This document shows, piece after piece, positions 6,965 through 15,794 of a stretch of 64,000 nt of DNA (its first letter is position 1; every line of letters starts with the position of its first letter). The notes below the pieces were generated by a model. That model had not been told where the DNA came from and did not search any database. It worked only from the letters and a program-made list of their open reading frames with translations. Source of the stretch: Corynebacterium jeikeium (GTDB lineage Bacteria; Actinomycetota; Actinomycetes; Mycobacteriales; Mycobacteriaceae); assembly GCA_003955985.1 (NCBI GenBank), contig CP033784.1, positions 310,001 to 374,000 on the forward strand, read 5' to 3'. A program made the translations under genes and the position numbers.

Positions 6965-8380
6965 GTGCACGCTATGGCCATGGCAATCAAGAAACTGTCC
7001 ATGGCTCAGCGAACCGAGGCTTCAGCAAATCCAGTAGTCAACGCCGTCGATGATGAGGCGCTGCGTGAAGAGGTTGCGCTCATAGTCGCTGCTACCGGTC
7101 GTGACTGTGTGCAGGAGACCGTGCCACCTGTGGCTGCAGCGTCAGTGGCCGCACAAACATTTGCTTCGCCGCCAGCATCACTATCATCATCAGCCCCAGA
7201 GCCTTCCCCATCGTCAGTATCGACAGGAGCGGGAGTTTCATCGGCCCTGTGGCGTCGGGCACCAGCGGTGTTCGTCGATGCACCGGCAGCCCGAAGATTA
7301 GCCGGACGGCCTCATAGTGAGGGAGCGATCTTTCTGGTCCGCAGTGATACTGAGGCGGAAGATGCGCAGGTAGCGGAGGTTTTAGCTCCTGTTTACAGCG
7401 CCAGTTTGCCCGCGGACAACGTCGATATTGTCGAGCTGCTCGGCCGTGGCGACGTACGCCCGGATGCTCCGAAGCCCTCCGATTGCCAAAACCGCTCGAA
7501 CCACCTGAACCACCATCAGAACCCAGCGTCACCTGCCTTCGCAGACGTGATTACAGCACCGGGTACAGAACCCGTACCGAACGTGCCGGCAACTACAACC
7601 GATTCCACGGCAACGTGCCTGATGTTGGTTCCTGCGGTCGGCGGTGCCGGGGCTTCCATTGCCGCGGCGGCGAGTGCATTGGTTCTTTCCCGTGAAAGGC
7701 CCATCTGTTTGGTGGACGCGGACGTGCTCGCGGGAGGCATTGATCTGGTGCTCGGGATGGAAACGGAACCGGGATTGAGGTGGCAGGACTTCTCGGCTGC
7801 TGATGGTCGTCTCGACGGAGCGGCACTCTACGAAGCACTGCCATCCTGCCCGCGATCACCCGCTCTGAAAGTGTTGACGTGGACTCGCAGTCGCACGCCC
7901 GAGACGACTTACAACCACGCCTCGGCGAACAACAAATTCGACAGCGCCGACAGAACCGACAGGCCCGACGATGTCCGGCACATTGCCAGCACCATTAGTT
8001 GCCTTATTCATGCCGGAATTACGGTCATCGTGGACTGCCCGAAGCAGGTGGAGTACGTCACCACTCTCGGCGCACTTGCCGATGACACCGTCATAGTCCT
8101 GCCCACCTCCGTTCGAGCCATCGCAGCCGCTGGGCACTTGGCGAGCATCTGTGCACAGGCGGGGTTCACCCCAAATCTTGCAGTGAGGTACCAGCAGCAC
8201 CGCGATATCAGTGTCGAAGAGGTGGAATACGCTCTCGACCTGCCTATTGTTGGTGAGATTGAGTACTGCAAGAAGGTAGCTCACGAGATAGATGTGGGCG
8301 GGCTCGCTGGAACCGTCGGCAAGCTGACGCGGGGATTGGAAGCGATGTTTGCCCTTGTCGGCGGTGGTGGCGATGGATGA
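6965..8380 (+). CDS. ssd: Septum-site-determining/CpaE-like protein Ssd
   Basis: 471 aa, equivalent by position and layout to Rv3660c (Ssd), a MinD/CpaE relative heading the tad operon and reported to affect septation in mycobacteria. Residues about 55-95 are a Pro/Ser/Ala-rich linker, followed by a receiver-like region (LVRSDTEAED...LAPVYSASLPADNVDIVELLGR). The ATPase-like domain starts with LVPAVGGAGASIAAA. The Walker A lysines of KGGxGKT are absent, as in other Ssd proteins, so ATP hydrolysis is doubtful. The start is uncertain: GTG at 6965 and ATGs at 6974, 6980 and 7001 are in frame and none has a clear ribosome binding site. The stop overlaps the tadA start. Confidence 0.8.
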   Translation: MHAMAMAIKKLSMAQRTEASANPVVNAVDDEALREEVALIVAATGRDCVQETVPPVAAASVAAQTFASPPASLSSSAPEPSPSSVSTGAGVSSALWRRAPAVFVDAPAARRLAGRPHSEGAIFLVRSDTEAEDAQVAEVLAPVYSASLPADNVDIVELLGRGDVRPDAPKPSDCQNRSNHLNHHQNPASPAFADVITAPGTEPVPNVPATTTDSTATCLMLVPAVGGAGASIAAAASALVLSRERPICLVDADVLAGGIDLVLGMETEPGLRWQDFSAADGRLDGAALYEALPSCPRSPALKVLTWTRSRTPETTYNHASANNKFDSADRTDRPDDVRHIASTISCLIHAGITVIVDCPKQVEYVTTLGALADDTVIVLPTSVRAIAAAGHLASICAQAGFTPNLAVRYQQHRDISVEEVEYALDLPIVGEIEYCKKVAHEIDVGGLAGTVGKLTRGLEAMFALVGGGGDG

Positions 8381-9518
8381 CGTCAGGCTGTTGGCGGCGG
8401 TGCGGACGGCGCTTGCGGAGCGGCCTGGGGTGGCATCGCATAGCGAGGTCGCCGACATCATTCGAGCAGAGACCTCGGGGGTTGTCTCCGATGTGAAGGT
8501 GCTGGAGATTCTACGCACGATTCGCGAGGAAACAGTGGGCGCGGGTGTGTTGGATGCGCTGTTGCGACGCCCGGGTGTCAGCGATGTGCTGGTCACCGCG
8601 CCGGGCGAGGTCTGGGTCGACGCTGGCAACGGACTGGAGCGGGCCGAGATTTCCTTCACGGACGAGGGCGAGGTGCGCGCGTATGCGGTGCGGCTCGCGT
8701 CGCGGTGTGGACGAAGGCTTGACGACGCGCAACCCTGGGCCGACGGCCATATTCCTGGTGGTGTCGGCGGCTGTGGTGTGCGAGTTCATGCGGTGCTTTC
8801 CCCACCGTCGGCGACCGGCACTCAGATTAGCCTGCGGGTGCTGCGTCCGGCTCGTCGCGGACTTGCGGAGCTATGCGATGTCGGGCTATTTCCACCGGAG
8901 ATTCTGCCGGTGCTCCGGGGAATCGTGGCGGGACAGCTTTCGTTTATTGTCGCCGGTGGCACGGGTGCGGGAAAGACCACGCTATTGGCGGCGATGCTTT
9001 CAGAAGTTAATCCTGACCAGCGCATTGTGTGTATCGAGGACACTCCGGAGTTGCAACCGCAGCACCCGCATGTGGTGAAGCTGGTGACCAGGGCCGCCAA
9101 CCTGGAGGGTGCCGGTGCGATTGGGCAGCAGGAGTTGCTGAAGCAGGCGCTGCGCATGCGTCCCGACCGCATTGTCGTCGGTGAGATTCGAGGCGCCGAA
9201 GTGGTGGATCTGCTGGCAGCGTTGAATACGGGGCATCGCGGTGGGGCGGGGACAATTCACGCCAACCGGATTGGGGATGTCGTCGCGCGCTTTGAGGCCC
9301 TGGGGTTGATCGGTGGCCTTGGTCGCGCCGGGCTACATGCGCAGTTGGTCTCGGCGGTGCAGGTGGTGTTGGTGGTCGAACGCGCTGATGTTCGCCGGCT
9401 GGCACAGATCGGGCTGCTACGCGGTAACCCACCGGAGGTGGTGGAGGTCTGGACTGCTCGGGATGGGCCTGGGCCGGGTTGGGAAGCGTTGCAGAAGTTG
9501 CTGGTCGGCGGGGAATAA
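8373..9518 (+). CDS. tadA: Tad pilus secretion ATPase TadA (CpaF family)
   Basis: Hexameric type II/IV secretion ATPase of 381 aa that powers Flp pilus assembly at the inner membrane. Walker A VAGGTGAGKTTLLAAML, Asp box, Walker B RIVVGEIRG and the His-box region LNTGHRGGAGTIHAN are all present and intact. The ATG at 8373 overlaps the ssd stop by 8 bases, implying translational coupling; an upstream in-frame TTG at 8349 is less likely. Equivalent to Rv3659c. Confidence 0.88.
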   Translation: MDDVRLLAAVRTALAERPGVASHSEVADIIRAETSGVVSDVKVLEILRTIREETVGAGVLDALLRRPGVSDVLVTAPGEVWVDAGNGLERAEISFTDEGEVRAYAVRLASRCGRRLDDAQPWADGHIPGGVGGCGVRVHAVLSPPSATGTQISLRVLRPARRGLAELCDVGLFPPEILPVLRGIVAGQLSFIVAGGTGAGKTTLLAAMLSEVNPDQRIVCIEDTPELQPQHPHVVKLVTRAANLEGAGAIGQQELLKQALRMRPDRIVVGEIRGAEVVDLLAALNTGHRGGAGTIHANRIGDVVARFEALGLIGGLGRAGLHAQLVSAVQVVLVVERADVRRLAQIGLLRGNPPEVVEVWTARDGPGPGWEALQKLLVGGE

Positions 9519-9584
9519 CCGGTGGAATACCCGATGGAATGACTAGAGGAAAAGTCAGGGGATTAGACGGGGAGATTAACAGCT

Positions 9585-10475
9585 ATGGGGGAAGGGTTTA
9601 GCGTGGCGATGCTCATTGGGGGCGTGGCTGCAGTAGTCGCTATCTGGCCGGACAGCTCGGCGGCGGTGCGCTCGCGAGCACTGGCAGGCCGTGCCCGCGA
9701 GGTGTCCAGCGGGCTGAAGTGGTTGCAGCGCATGGTTGGACTTGGTGCTGGTTCCACGGGGTCGAGTGCAGCAAGCACTGGCAGTGCGAATCGAACTACA
9801 GGACTATCAATCCTCATCGTTGCAGGCCCAGCACTCGTGTTGCTGTGGCTCGCCGGGATTCCAGGTGTCATAGCCGGGCTGTTGCTGGGCCGCACCGCAG
9901 GGGCAGTAGTGCGCGCTGTGAGGGAGAGGCGCTGTGAACGTCGGGAAGCGGACAGCGCTGCGGTAGCGCTGGAAACCTTGACCGCGCAGCTGCGCGCAGG
10001 AGTGGCGGCTTCACGAGCGCTCAACGCGGCAGCAGCGGAATTGCGCAGGTCAGAGGATGAGACTGTGTTGGCTGATCATCTCGCGCACGCGGCGCATCGC
10101 GCGAACTTCGCCGACCCGTGGGAGGGCGAAGAATCTTCGGAGCAACTGCGCCGGATTGGGCGTATGTGGACGGTGGCGCAGCAGCACGGTCTGAGTTTGG
10201 CTGGGTTGCTGGACTGCGCGCGGGGTGATTTGCAGGCTCGTCAGGCGCATCGCTCACAGACGTCTGCTGCGCTGGCGGGACCACGCATGACGATCGCCAT
10301 CTTGGCATCACTGCCGGTGTTCGGTTTGGTCATGGGGCAAGCTTTCGGAGCGTCCCCATTCGAGTTCCTCAGTCGCGGCATCGGAGGAATTGTGCTGGTC
10401 ATCGGTGTCGGGCTGGTGTGCGCGGGCATCGAATGGGCGGTCGCCATCATCGATCGTGCGGAGGCCGGACAATGA
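9585..10475 (+). CDS. tadB: Tad pilus inner-membrane protein TadB (GspF family)
   Basis: 296 aa with a type II secretion F-domain layout: N-terminal membrane segments (residues 1-20 and about 65-105), a cytoplasmic helical domain (TLTAQLRAGVAASRALNAAA...ADPWEGEESSEQLRRIGRMW), and two C-terminal membrane segments (MTIAILASLPVFGLVMG; GGIVLVIGVGLVCAGIEW). It forms the platform with TadC on which TadA acts. ATG with GGGGAG at 9569-9574. A 66-bp gap separates it from tadA. Equivalent to Rv3658c. Confidence 0.8.
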   Translation: MGEGFSVAMLIGGVAAVVAIWPDSSAAVRSRALAGRAREVSSGLKWLQRMVGLGAGSTGSSAASTGSANRTTGLSILIVAGPALVLLWLAGIPGVIAGLLLGRTAGAVVRAVRERRCERREADSAAVALETLTAQLRAGVAASRALNAAAAELRRSEDETVLADHLAHAAHRANFADPWEGEESSEQLRRIGRMWTVAQQHGLSLAGLLDCARGDLQARQAHRSQTSAALAGPRMTIAILASLPVFGLVMGQAFGASPFEFLSRGIGGIVLVIGVGLVCAGIEWAVAIIDRAEAGQ

Positions 10476-11125
10476 TTGCCGCCGCACTTCTCATCGCCGT
10501 CTACCTCTGCTTGCCGACGTTCAATCCCGTCCGCAGCCGACTGCCCGAATTGGTAGCCGAGTCGGATGCTCGCGCGCGAGGAAGCGTACGCCGACAGGTG
10601 ACCAATCGGGTGGCGCAGATTGCCGCACAGGTGCGGGAACGTGTGCGAACTGTCATTGGCGGTGAGCGCATCAGCCCGGCTGTGCTGCTCGATGCCGCAG
10701 CGGCCCTCGACATCATTGGTGCTTGTTTGAGCTCCGGTATGCCGTTGTCGCAGGCCATGGCAGCAGCTGCCGATGGTGCAAACCCTGAGCTGGCCGAGCC
10801 ACTTCGACAGTGTTCCGCCAGGTTGTCCGTGGGCGCGCACTCCGCTTGGGACAGCCTTGCTGCCACACCCGCGCTCGTACCCCTGGCGACGGCTGGGCGC
10901 CGAGCAAGCGAATCCGGCACCGTTCTGGCGCAGGCGTTGGAGGACACCGCTGCCACGTACCGCAGTCAAGCGCACGATGCGGCGCAAGCCGTCGCCGAAA
11001 AGGCTGGTGTCCTCATTGCCGGGCCTCTGGCGTTGTGCTTTCTACCCGCGTTTGTGGTGCTGGGTTTGGTGCCCACCATCGCTGGGCTTGCCGACGAAAT
11101 GTTTGCAGGACTGATGCCGTCATGA
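10472..11125 (+). CDS. tadC: Tad pilus inner-membrane protein TadC (GspF family)
   Basis: 217 aa, short GspF-domain protein. N-terminal membrane segment (MIAAALLIAVYLCLP), a helical domain with the typical LDIIGACLSSGMPLSQAMAAAA and AGRRASESGTVLAQALEDTA blocks, and a C-terminal hydrophobic region (LIAGPLALCFLPAFVVLGLVP). The ATG at 10472 overlaps the tadB stop as ATGA and follows GGAGG, so the two are translationally coupled. Equivalent to Rv3657c. Confidence 0.8.
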   Translation: MIAAALLIAVYLCLPTFNPVRSRLPELVAESDARARGSVRRQVTNRVAQIAAQVRERVRTVIGGERISPAVLLDAAAALDIIGACLSSGMPLSQAMAAAADGANPELAEPLRQCSARLSVGAHSAWDSLAATPALVPLATAGRRASESGTVLAQALEDTAATYRSQAHDAAQAVAEKAGVLIAGPLALCFLPAFVVLGLVPTIAGLADEMFAGLMPS

Positions 11126-11248
11126 AGCGTGGACACTTCTGCGCCCAGCCTCGCGCGCTGGCACGCGCCGGATGCAGTGCTGGTTGCGCTCTCAGCTGTG
11201 GCTTCGGTTGTGCGCGTGGTCCGCCTGCCGCGCCGTAATCCAAGATGC

Positions 11249-11278
11249 GTCAACGCACGTCAACGCGCGTCAATGCAC
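11249..11278. repeat. Three 10-bp direct repeats upstream of pilin gene
   Basis: GTCAACGCAC, GTCAACGCGC and GTCAATGCAC follow each other without gaps, 55 bp before the pilin start. A 10-bp period places them on one face of the helix, suggesting a protein-binding site that sets pilin expression apart from the assembly genes. The rest of the 207-bp gap (11126-11332) shows no gene I can support. Confidence 0.5.
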
Positions 11279-11332
11279 ATCACACCTCACAACTGTCCTG
11301 TCACTCGACATCCACATAGGGGGGAAACACTC

Positions 11333-11581
11333 ATGACCACTCAAAACTCCAACCGTCCAACCAATCCGCTGACCGCTGCGCAGTCCCAGCTGCGCTCGTA
11401 TTTGCACAAGCGTCTGCACGCTCTGGCAACTGAGGAAAACGGCATGTCAACCGTGGAATATGCTCTCGGAACGATCGCTGCCGCCGCTTTCGGAGCCCTG
11501 CTCTACACCGTCGTGACCGGCGGCGATATCACCCAGGCGCTCACCGACATCATCGAAAGGGCGCTCAACACCGATGTCTAG
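11333..11581 (+). CDS. Flp-type pilin (DUF4244 family)
   Basis: 82-aa major pilin candidate (Rv3656c-like). A basic, hydrophilic N-terminus of about 40 residues leads into EENGMSTVEYALGTIAAAAFGALLY, a typical class III pilin signal: Gly before the cleavage site, Glu at +5 and a hydrophobic helix after it. A short C-terminal tail follows. ATG at 11333 is preceded by AGGGGGGAA, the strongest ribosome binding site in the operon, as expected for the most abundant subunit. A longer frame extending upstream to 11129 lacks such a site and is not used. The stop overlaps the next gene by 8 bases. Confidence 0.82.
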   Translation: MTTQNSNRPTNPLTAAQSQLRSYLHKRLHALATEENGMSTVEYALGTIAAAAFGALLYTVVTGGDITQALTDIIERALNTDV

Positions 11582-11927
11582 CCGCATCCGCTCTACGCTT
11601 CATCGCCTGTGCGTCGGCGACGAAGGCCAAACGACGGTAGAAACCGCTTTCGGTCTCGCGGCGCTGGTCACGGTCATGGTCACGGCTCTGTCCGGGCTGG
11701 TCACAATCGCAATGTACCTAGGGCTTACCGACGCAGCCGGAGCCATCGCACGGGCTGAGGCGCGGGGCGATGCGGAGACAGTAGCCGAGCTTCGCGCAGA
11801 CGCGGATGGGCAGGTCGCGATATCGGAAACCTCCGGTACCGTGCGCGTGACCATTCGGCGCTCAGCGGGGCCATTTTCGCTGGAAGCACGCGCGGTCGCA
11901 CTGCGGGAAAGAGCGGCATCGTCATGA
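11574..11927 (+). CDS. TadE-like minor pilin
   Basis: 117 aa, Rv3655c-like. Short basic N-terminus, then GQTTVETAFGLAALVTVMVTALSGLV, the TadE/prepilin pattern (Thr-Val-Glu followed by a hydrophobic helix), then a small soluble domain (residues about 60-117) with beta-type sequence. A likely minor pseudopilin of the Flp system. Starts inside the end of the pilin gene and overlaps the following gene by ATGA at 11924-11927, so it is translationally coupled on both sides. Confidence 0.75.
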   Translation: MSSRIRSTLHRLCVGDEGQTTVETAFGLAALVTVMVTALSGLVTIAMYLGLTDAAGAIARAEARGDAETVAELRADADGQVAISETSGTVRVTIRRSAGPFSLEARAVALRERAASS

Positions 11928-12289
11928 GAAACGTGACAGCCCGCCTTCTCCGCGAAGAAGAAGGTTCCACCACAGTCGCAGCTGCACTGTTCATCGCCGC
12001 TTTCGTCGTTCTGACTTTGGTCGGAGTTACGGCCGGGGTGAGGGTGGTGCAGGCGCGGCAGGCAGCGGTAGCAGCGGATCTGGCCGCGGTGGCCGGCGCT
12101 GTGGCTGCGCAAGAGAGCGACGATGCCTGCAAAGCTGCGGGGTCAATCGCAAAAGCTAACCACGCACGCCTTGTGACCTGTGAGATTGAAGGGGAGGACG
12201 TGCAGGTCAGCGTCCAACGAAAGGAGAGAAAAGCCACGTCCAGGGCAGGGCCGGTAGCGGTGGAGGATGCTGCTACTGGCCGTCGTTAA
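11924..12289 (+). CDS. TadE-like / Rv3654c-family secretion-locus protein
   Basis: 121 aa, last gene of the tad operon. REEEGSTTVAAALFIAAFVVLTLVGV gives a prepilin-like Glu-Gly-Ser-Thr-Thr and hydrophobic helix, followed by a small domain with two Cys (DDACKAAGS; LVTCEIEGE) that may form a disulfide. Equivalent in place and size to Rv3654c. Its stop codon lies inside a copy of the CGTCGTNAAGC word (12281-12291), and its last 17 bases overlap the 3' end of the helicase gene on the other strand. Confidence 0.7.
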   Translation: MRNVTARLLREEEGSTTVAAALFIAAFVVLTLVGVTAGVRVVQARQAAVAADLAAVAGAVAAQESDDACKAAGSIAKANHARLVTCEIEGEDVQVSVQRKERKATSRAGPVAVEDAATGRR

Positions 12290-14618
12290 GCGCGCGAGAG
12301 ACCCCACTGAGCACCTTGATTGCGCCGGCCTTGTCCAGCGGATCGTTGCCATTGCCACACTTGGGCGACTGGATGCACGATGGGCAGCCGGATTCGCACT
12401 CGCAGGCGGCGACAGCATCGCGGGTCGCGCGAATCCACTGAGCGAAGGCCTCGTAGCCGCGGTCGGCAAACCCCGCACCACCAGGGTGCCCGTCGTAAAC
12501 AAAAACGGTGGGCTGCTGGGTATCGGCGTGCATGACCGTGGAAACACCGCCGATATCCCAGCGGTCGCAGGTGGCAATCAGCGGCAGCATGCCGATAGCC
12601 GCATGCTCGGCTGCGTGGAGAGCCCCCGGTGCGATGTCGGAGCCCACACCCCACGAGCGCAGGCTGGACTCGGGCATTGTGTAGGCCACGGCGCGCGTGA
12701 CCAAACGCTGCGGAGGGTAGTCAAGTTCAACGCTGTCGAGAATCTCGCCGGTATCCAGACGACGAAGATAGGAGGTGACCTGGTGAAAGACCTCGACCTG
12801 GCAGGAAGCGACCTGTAGGCCCTGGTAGTGGCGCATATCGTCAACGTCCAGAATGCGGATGGTGGTGTCCATGCGCGAGCTGGTGGAATAGCGTGGCTGC
12901 TCGGGGTGGACCAGGGCGACGAGGCTGTCGAAGTCCAGCTGGTCGACAAGATAGGACTCACCGCGGTGCAAGTAGACGGCACCGTCGTGGACCTGCTGCA
13001 TCGCACGGCCAAGATCGATGGTGCCAAGCAGTCGACCATCGGTCTGGTCGACGATGGCCACTTCCTGGCCATCACCGCCGCGGACGTTCACGGCATCGTG
13101 GGCAGTGGCAATGCGCGGCCCCTCATCGCGGTCGGTCGGGTAGTAGACGGGTTCTTGTCCTTCCCAGGTGCGCTTGCGCAACCAGCCCGCTGACACCATA
13201 TCTTCGGCTACGGGCAGGGTTCCCCACGCCTGAAGCTGGCTGGTGGTGACGGGTTTCTCCACAGCCGCGCAGTAGAGGTGTGACCACACCACATGCGGGT
13301 TACGGGGATCGAAGACGGTCTTCTCCACTGGCCGGCCCAACAGCGCGGAAGGGTTGTGGACTAAGTAAGTGTCCATGGGATCATCGCGAGCCACCAACAC
13401 CACCAGCGCGCCCTGACCACGACGGCCCGCGCGGCCGGCCTGCTGCCAGAATGAAGCGACCGTGCCTGGGAAACCGGCCTGCACCACCGCGTCGAGGCCA
13501 CCGACGTCAATGCCCAGCTCCAGTGCATTGGTGGTGGCCACACCTAGCAGGGTGCCGTCATCGAGCATGCGCTCGATGTCGCGGCGTTCTTCGGCCAGGT
13601 AGCCGGCGCGGTAAGACTCGATGCGCTCGGCGATATCGCTGCGGCGGCGCTTCTCCAGGCGCTCGCGCACGCCGAGCGCTACCTTCTCGGCACTGCTCCG
13701 CGAACGGGTGAAGGTCAGGGTGCGGGCGCCCTCGACAAGCAGGTCGGCCATGATATCTGCGGCCTCTGTTGGGGCGGGGCGGCGCACGGGTGCGCCGTTC
13801 TCGCCTTGGAGATCAGGGAGCAGGCCGGGTTCCCACAGGGCGATAGTCCGCTCACCGACTGGGGCGCCGTCTTCGGTGACGGCCTCGACAGGCTCGCCGA
13901 TGAGGCGACGAGCCTGGTCAGCAGGGTCGTTGGTAGTCGCAGAGGCGAAAATCACGGTCGGCGAGGCACCATATTCCCGGGACAGCCGCAGGAGGCGACG
14001 TAGAATTTGGGAGACGTTGGCGCCGAATACGCCTCGATAGGCATGGCATTCGTCGACGACGATATAGCGCAGGTTGCGCAGCATCCGCGTCCACCGAACA
14101 TGATTGCCGAGGACCGAAACATGCAGCATATCGGGGTTGGTAAACACCCAACGGGTGTGGTCGCGGATGGCGCGCCGGGCGTCTTGCGGGGTGTCGCCGT
14201 CGTAAAGCGAAATCAGCGAGCTCAGCGACGCCGGTGCCATCGCACGAGCCGTGTCCAACTGATCGGCGCCCAGCGCCTTGGTCGGGGAGAGGTACAGCGC
14301 GGTGGCCGCGGGGGTGGCCGATAGTTCTGTGAGCACGGGCAGCAGGTAACCGAGCGATTTGCCCGACGCCGTGCCCGTCGCGACGACACAGTGCACGCCC
14401 TCGCGGGCGAGGTTCGCGGTTGCTGCCTGATGAGTCCACAGGTTCTCAATTCCGCGATCTACCAGCACTTCTTTCAGCCAATCCGGCACCCACTCAGGCC
14501 AAGGTGCGGTCACGCCAGCGCGCGCAGGAAGATCCGCAATGTGCGTCACCGTCGCCCGCGGATGTGCACGAATAACCGGCCCCAGCAGCTCCCGTCCAAA
14601 CGACTCCACCGACACCAT
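12273..14618 (-). CDS. DEAD/DEAH-box helicase with DUF1998 (Rv3649-like)
   Basis: 781-aa superfamily 2 helicase. Q-like region [14 protein letters not shown], Walker [16 protein letters not shown], motif [12 protein letters not shown] (DECH), motif III SATTND, and C-terminal motifs [14 protein letters not shown] and [10 protein letters not shown]. The C-terminus carries the DUF1998 cysteine cluster [19 protein letters not shown], a Zn-binding module like that of the Hrq1/RecQ4-like and mycobacterial SftH helicases. Probably a 3'-5' DNA helicase in repair. The start is set at ATG 14618, directly after AGGAAAGG; an upstream TTG at 14630 is unlikely. Confidence 0.85.
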   Translation of the reverse strand: MVSVESFGRELLGPVIRAHPRATVTHIADLPARAGVTAPWPEWVPDWLKEVLVDRGIENLWTHQAATANLAREGVHCVVATGTASGKSLGYLLPVLTELSATPAATALYLSPTKALGADQLDTARAMAPASLSSLISLYDGDTPQDARRAIRDHTRWVFTNPDMLHVSVLGNHVRWTRMLRNLRYIVVDECHAYRGVFGANVSQILRRLLRLSREYGASPTVIFASATTNDPADQARRLIGEPVEAVTEDGAPVGERTIALWEPGLLPDLQGENGAPVRRPAPTEAADIMADLLVEGARTLTFTRSRSSAEKVALGVRERLEKRRRSDIAERIESYRAGYLAEERRDIERMLDDGTLLGVATTNALELGIDVGGLDAVVQAGFPGTVASFWQQAGRAGRRGQGALVVLVARDDPMDTYLVHNPSALLGRPVEKTVFDPRNPHVVWSHLYCAAVEKPVTTSQLQAWGTLPVAEDMVSAGWLRKRTWEGQEPVYYPTDRDEGPRIATAHDAVNVRGGDGQEVAIVDQTDGRLLGTIDLGRAMQQVHDGAVYLHRGESYLVDQLDFDSLVALVHPEQPRYSTSSRMDTTIRILDVDDMRHYQGLQVASCQVEVFHQVTSYLRRLDTGEILDSVELDYPPQRLVTRAVAYTMPESSLRSWGVGSDIAPGALHAAEHAAIGMLPLIATCDRWDIGGVSTVMHADTQQPTVFVYDGHPGGAGFADRGYEAFAQWIRATRDAVAACECESGCPSCIQSPKCGNGNDPLDKAGAIKVLSGVSRALNDGQ

Positions 14619-14926
14619 CCTTTCCTGCAAACGCGCACTTCACATGCTTGACGACGCTTCCTACCAGCCACTTTTCCGCTGCTCAACACCCCAGTTTCTC
14701 CGGATCCCGAGCACGGGGTTTACGGGGGTGGCAAGAAGCTGTTGCTAATCGGCGCTCGCGCCCCAAACGTGGCAGACTTTTTGAGTGTATCGCCCGCCAA
14801 AGGGCACCCGGCAAAAGCCCGCTCGAGGCGGAAAGGGTGTTCTGGCCGTGTTTACCCCATTGTGTGTGGCCGGATGTGCGTGGCGAATACTTGTTTTATC
14901 GAATCCTGAAGTTGGGAAGTTTTGTA
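14619..14926. other. Divergent region and long cspA leader
   Basis: 308 bp between the helicase start and cspA. It contains a CGTCGTNAAGC word (complement strand, 14646-14656) close to the helicase start and probably the cspA promoter. Any transcript starting in the left half would give cspA a 5' leader of over 150 nt, common for cold-shock genes. No coding sequence is supported. Confidence 0.4.
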
Positions 14927-15130
14927 ATGGCACAGGGTACTGTGAAGTGGTTCAACTCGGAGAAGGGCTTCGGGTTTATCGCCCCAGCTGACGGTGGCAA
15001 CGACGTGTTCGTTCACTACTCCGAGATTCAGGGCACTGGTTTCAAGACGCTGGAAGAGAACCAGGCAGTCGAGTTCGAGATTGGTGAGGGCCAGAAGGGG
15101 CCGCAGGCTCTGGACGTGAAGCCTCTGTAA
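14927..15130 (+). CDS. cspA: Cold-shock protein CspA
   Basis: 67-aa single cold-shock domain. Both RNA-binding motifs are intact: KGFGFIAP (RNP1) and VFVHYSEI (RNP2), after the standard [15 protein letters not shown] start. It binds single-stranded RNA/DNA and acts as an RNA chaperone. ATG 14927 gives the canonical length; GGGAAG lies about 8 bases upstream. The position between the Rv3649-like helicase and topA matches the mycobacterial cspA. Confidence 0.93.
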   Translation: MAQGTVKWFNSEKGFGFIAPADGGNDVFVHYSEIQGTGFKTLEENQAVEFEIGEGQKGPQALDVKPL

Positions 15131-15231
15131 GGTAGCCATTTCCGGGTTGAACTGGGCTATTGTCTGGTTTGGCGCGCGGAATTTTTGGCTTTTCAAGGTC
15201 CATGTTGTGTTCATAGGGTGAGCCTTGATTC

Positions 15232-15266
15232 TCCCACGTGGAAAGTAATTTCTGCGTGGGATTTTT
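15232..15266 (+). terminator. Terminator downstream of cspA
   Basis: TCCCACG (15232-15238) pairs with CGTGGGA (15255-15261) with further pairing inside the loop, followed by TTTTT. It stands about 100 bases after the cspA stop. Confidence 0.7.
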
Positions 15267-15380
15267 GCATTTCTGGGGGGGGAAGGTGCGCGACAATCGC
15301 GGGGTAACAGGCAAAAAGTGTGTCCGCTCAGCGTTCCGACTGGCGCGTGGGCGGGTGGGCGCTTTTTGCTTCTTACCTCA

Positions 15381-15513
15381 ATGCACGTTACTGACTGTGT
15401 TTATGGCTGGTGGCGTTGGATTGATGCGAGTTACTGACTACGTTTATGACAAAAACGGCCCGAAAAATGGCTTGAAAGTGTCATAAACTCATACAGTTTC
15501 ACATTTGCAGCCC
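15381..15513 (-). repeat. Internally deleted IS30-type mini-element
   Basis: A non-coding relative of the IS30 element at 5.3-6.8 kb. 15471-15513 is the exact complement of 5271-5313 (43 of 43 bases). 15381-15450 matches the doubled right end of the IS with scattered differences. The two ends are joined with no transposase between them: GTTTATGACA (15442-15451) and TGTCATAAAC (15479-15488) frame a 47-bp core. Best read as a miniature derivative (MITE) of the IS30-family element, inserted between cspA and topA. Confidence 0.75.
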
Positions 15514-15794
15514 CTTCAGTCACACCCAAAATCCGCCCGATACTTGAGGAATCCACGCGACAAACTAGATTGTGTGTACGGTATTCCTTATATTCTTCAT
15601 ATTCTTTCCAGATAATCTTCCGGAGAGAACGCGGCCGGGAACTGATTTGCACTGATCGGAACCGGTTGGAACCGATTGCGGGCTTCTCACAGCTGAAGCC
15701 CAGCCAGAGTCCGGCCAAGAACCCCCAAGATTTAAACGAAAACAAGAACCTAGACAGTCAAAAACATTCAACGTTGCAGGATAGAAAAACTTCT
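15514..15794. other. topA upstream region
   Basis: About 280 bp between the mini-element and topA. An open frame upstream of topA extends into it but has atypical composition (AT-rich, no ribosome binding site), so it is treated as leader/promoter DNA. Nothing else is recognised. Confidence 0.4.

Noticed and set aside
11122-11238. Short frame after tadC (Met-Lys-Arg-Gly-His...)
   Set aside because: It overlaps the tadC stop as ATGA, but the protein is Ala/Cys/Arg-rich without any pilin or membrane feature; the gap is better read as regulatory DNA.
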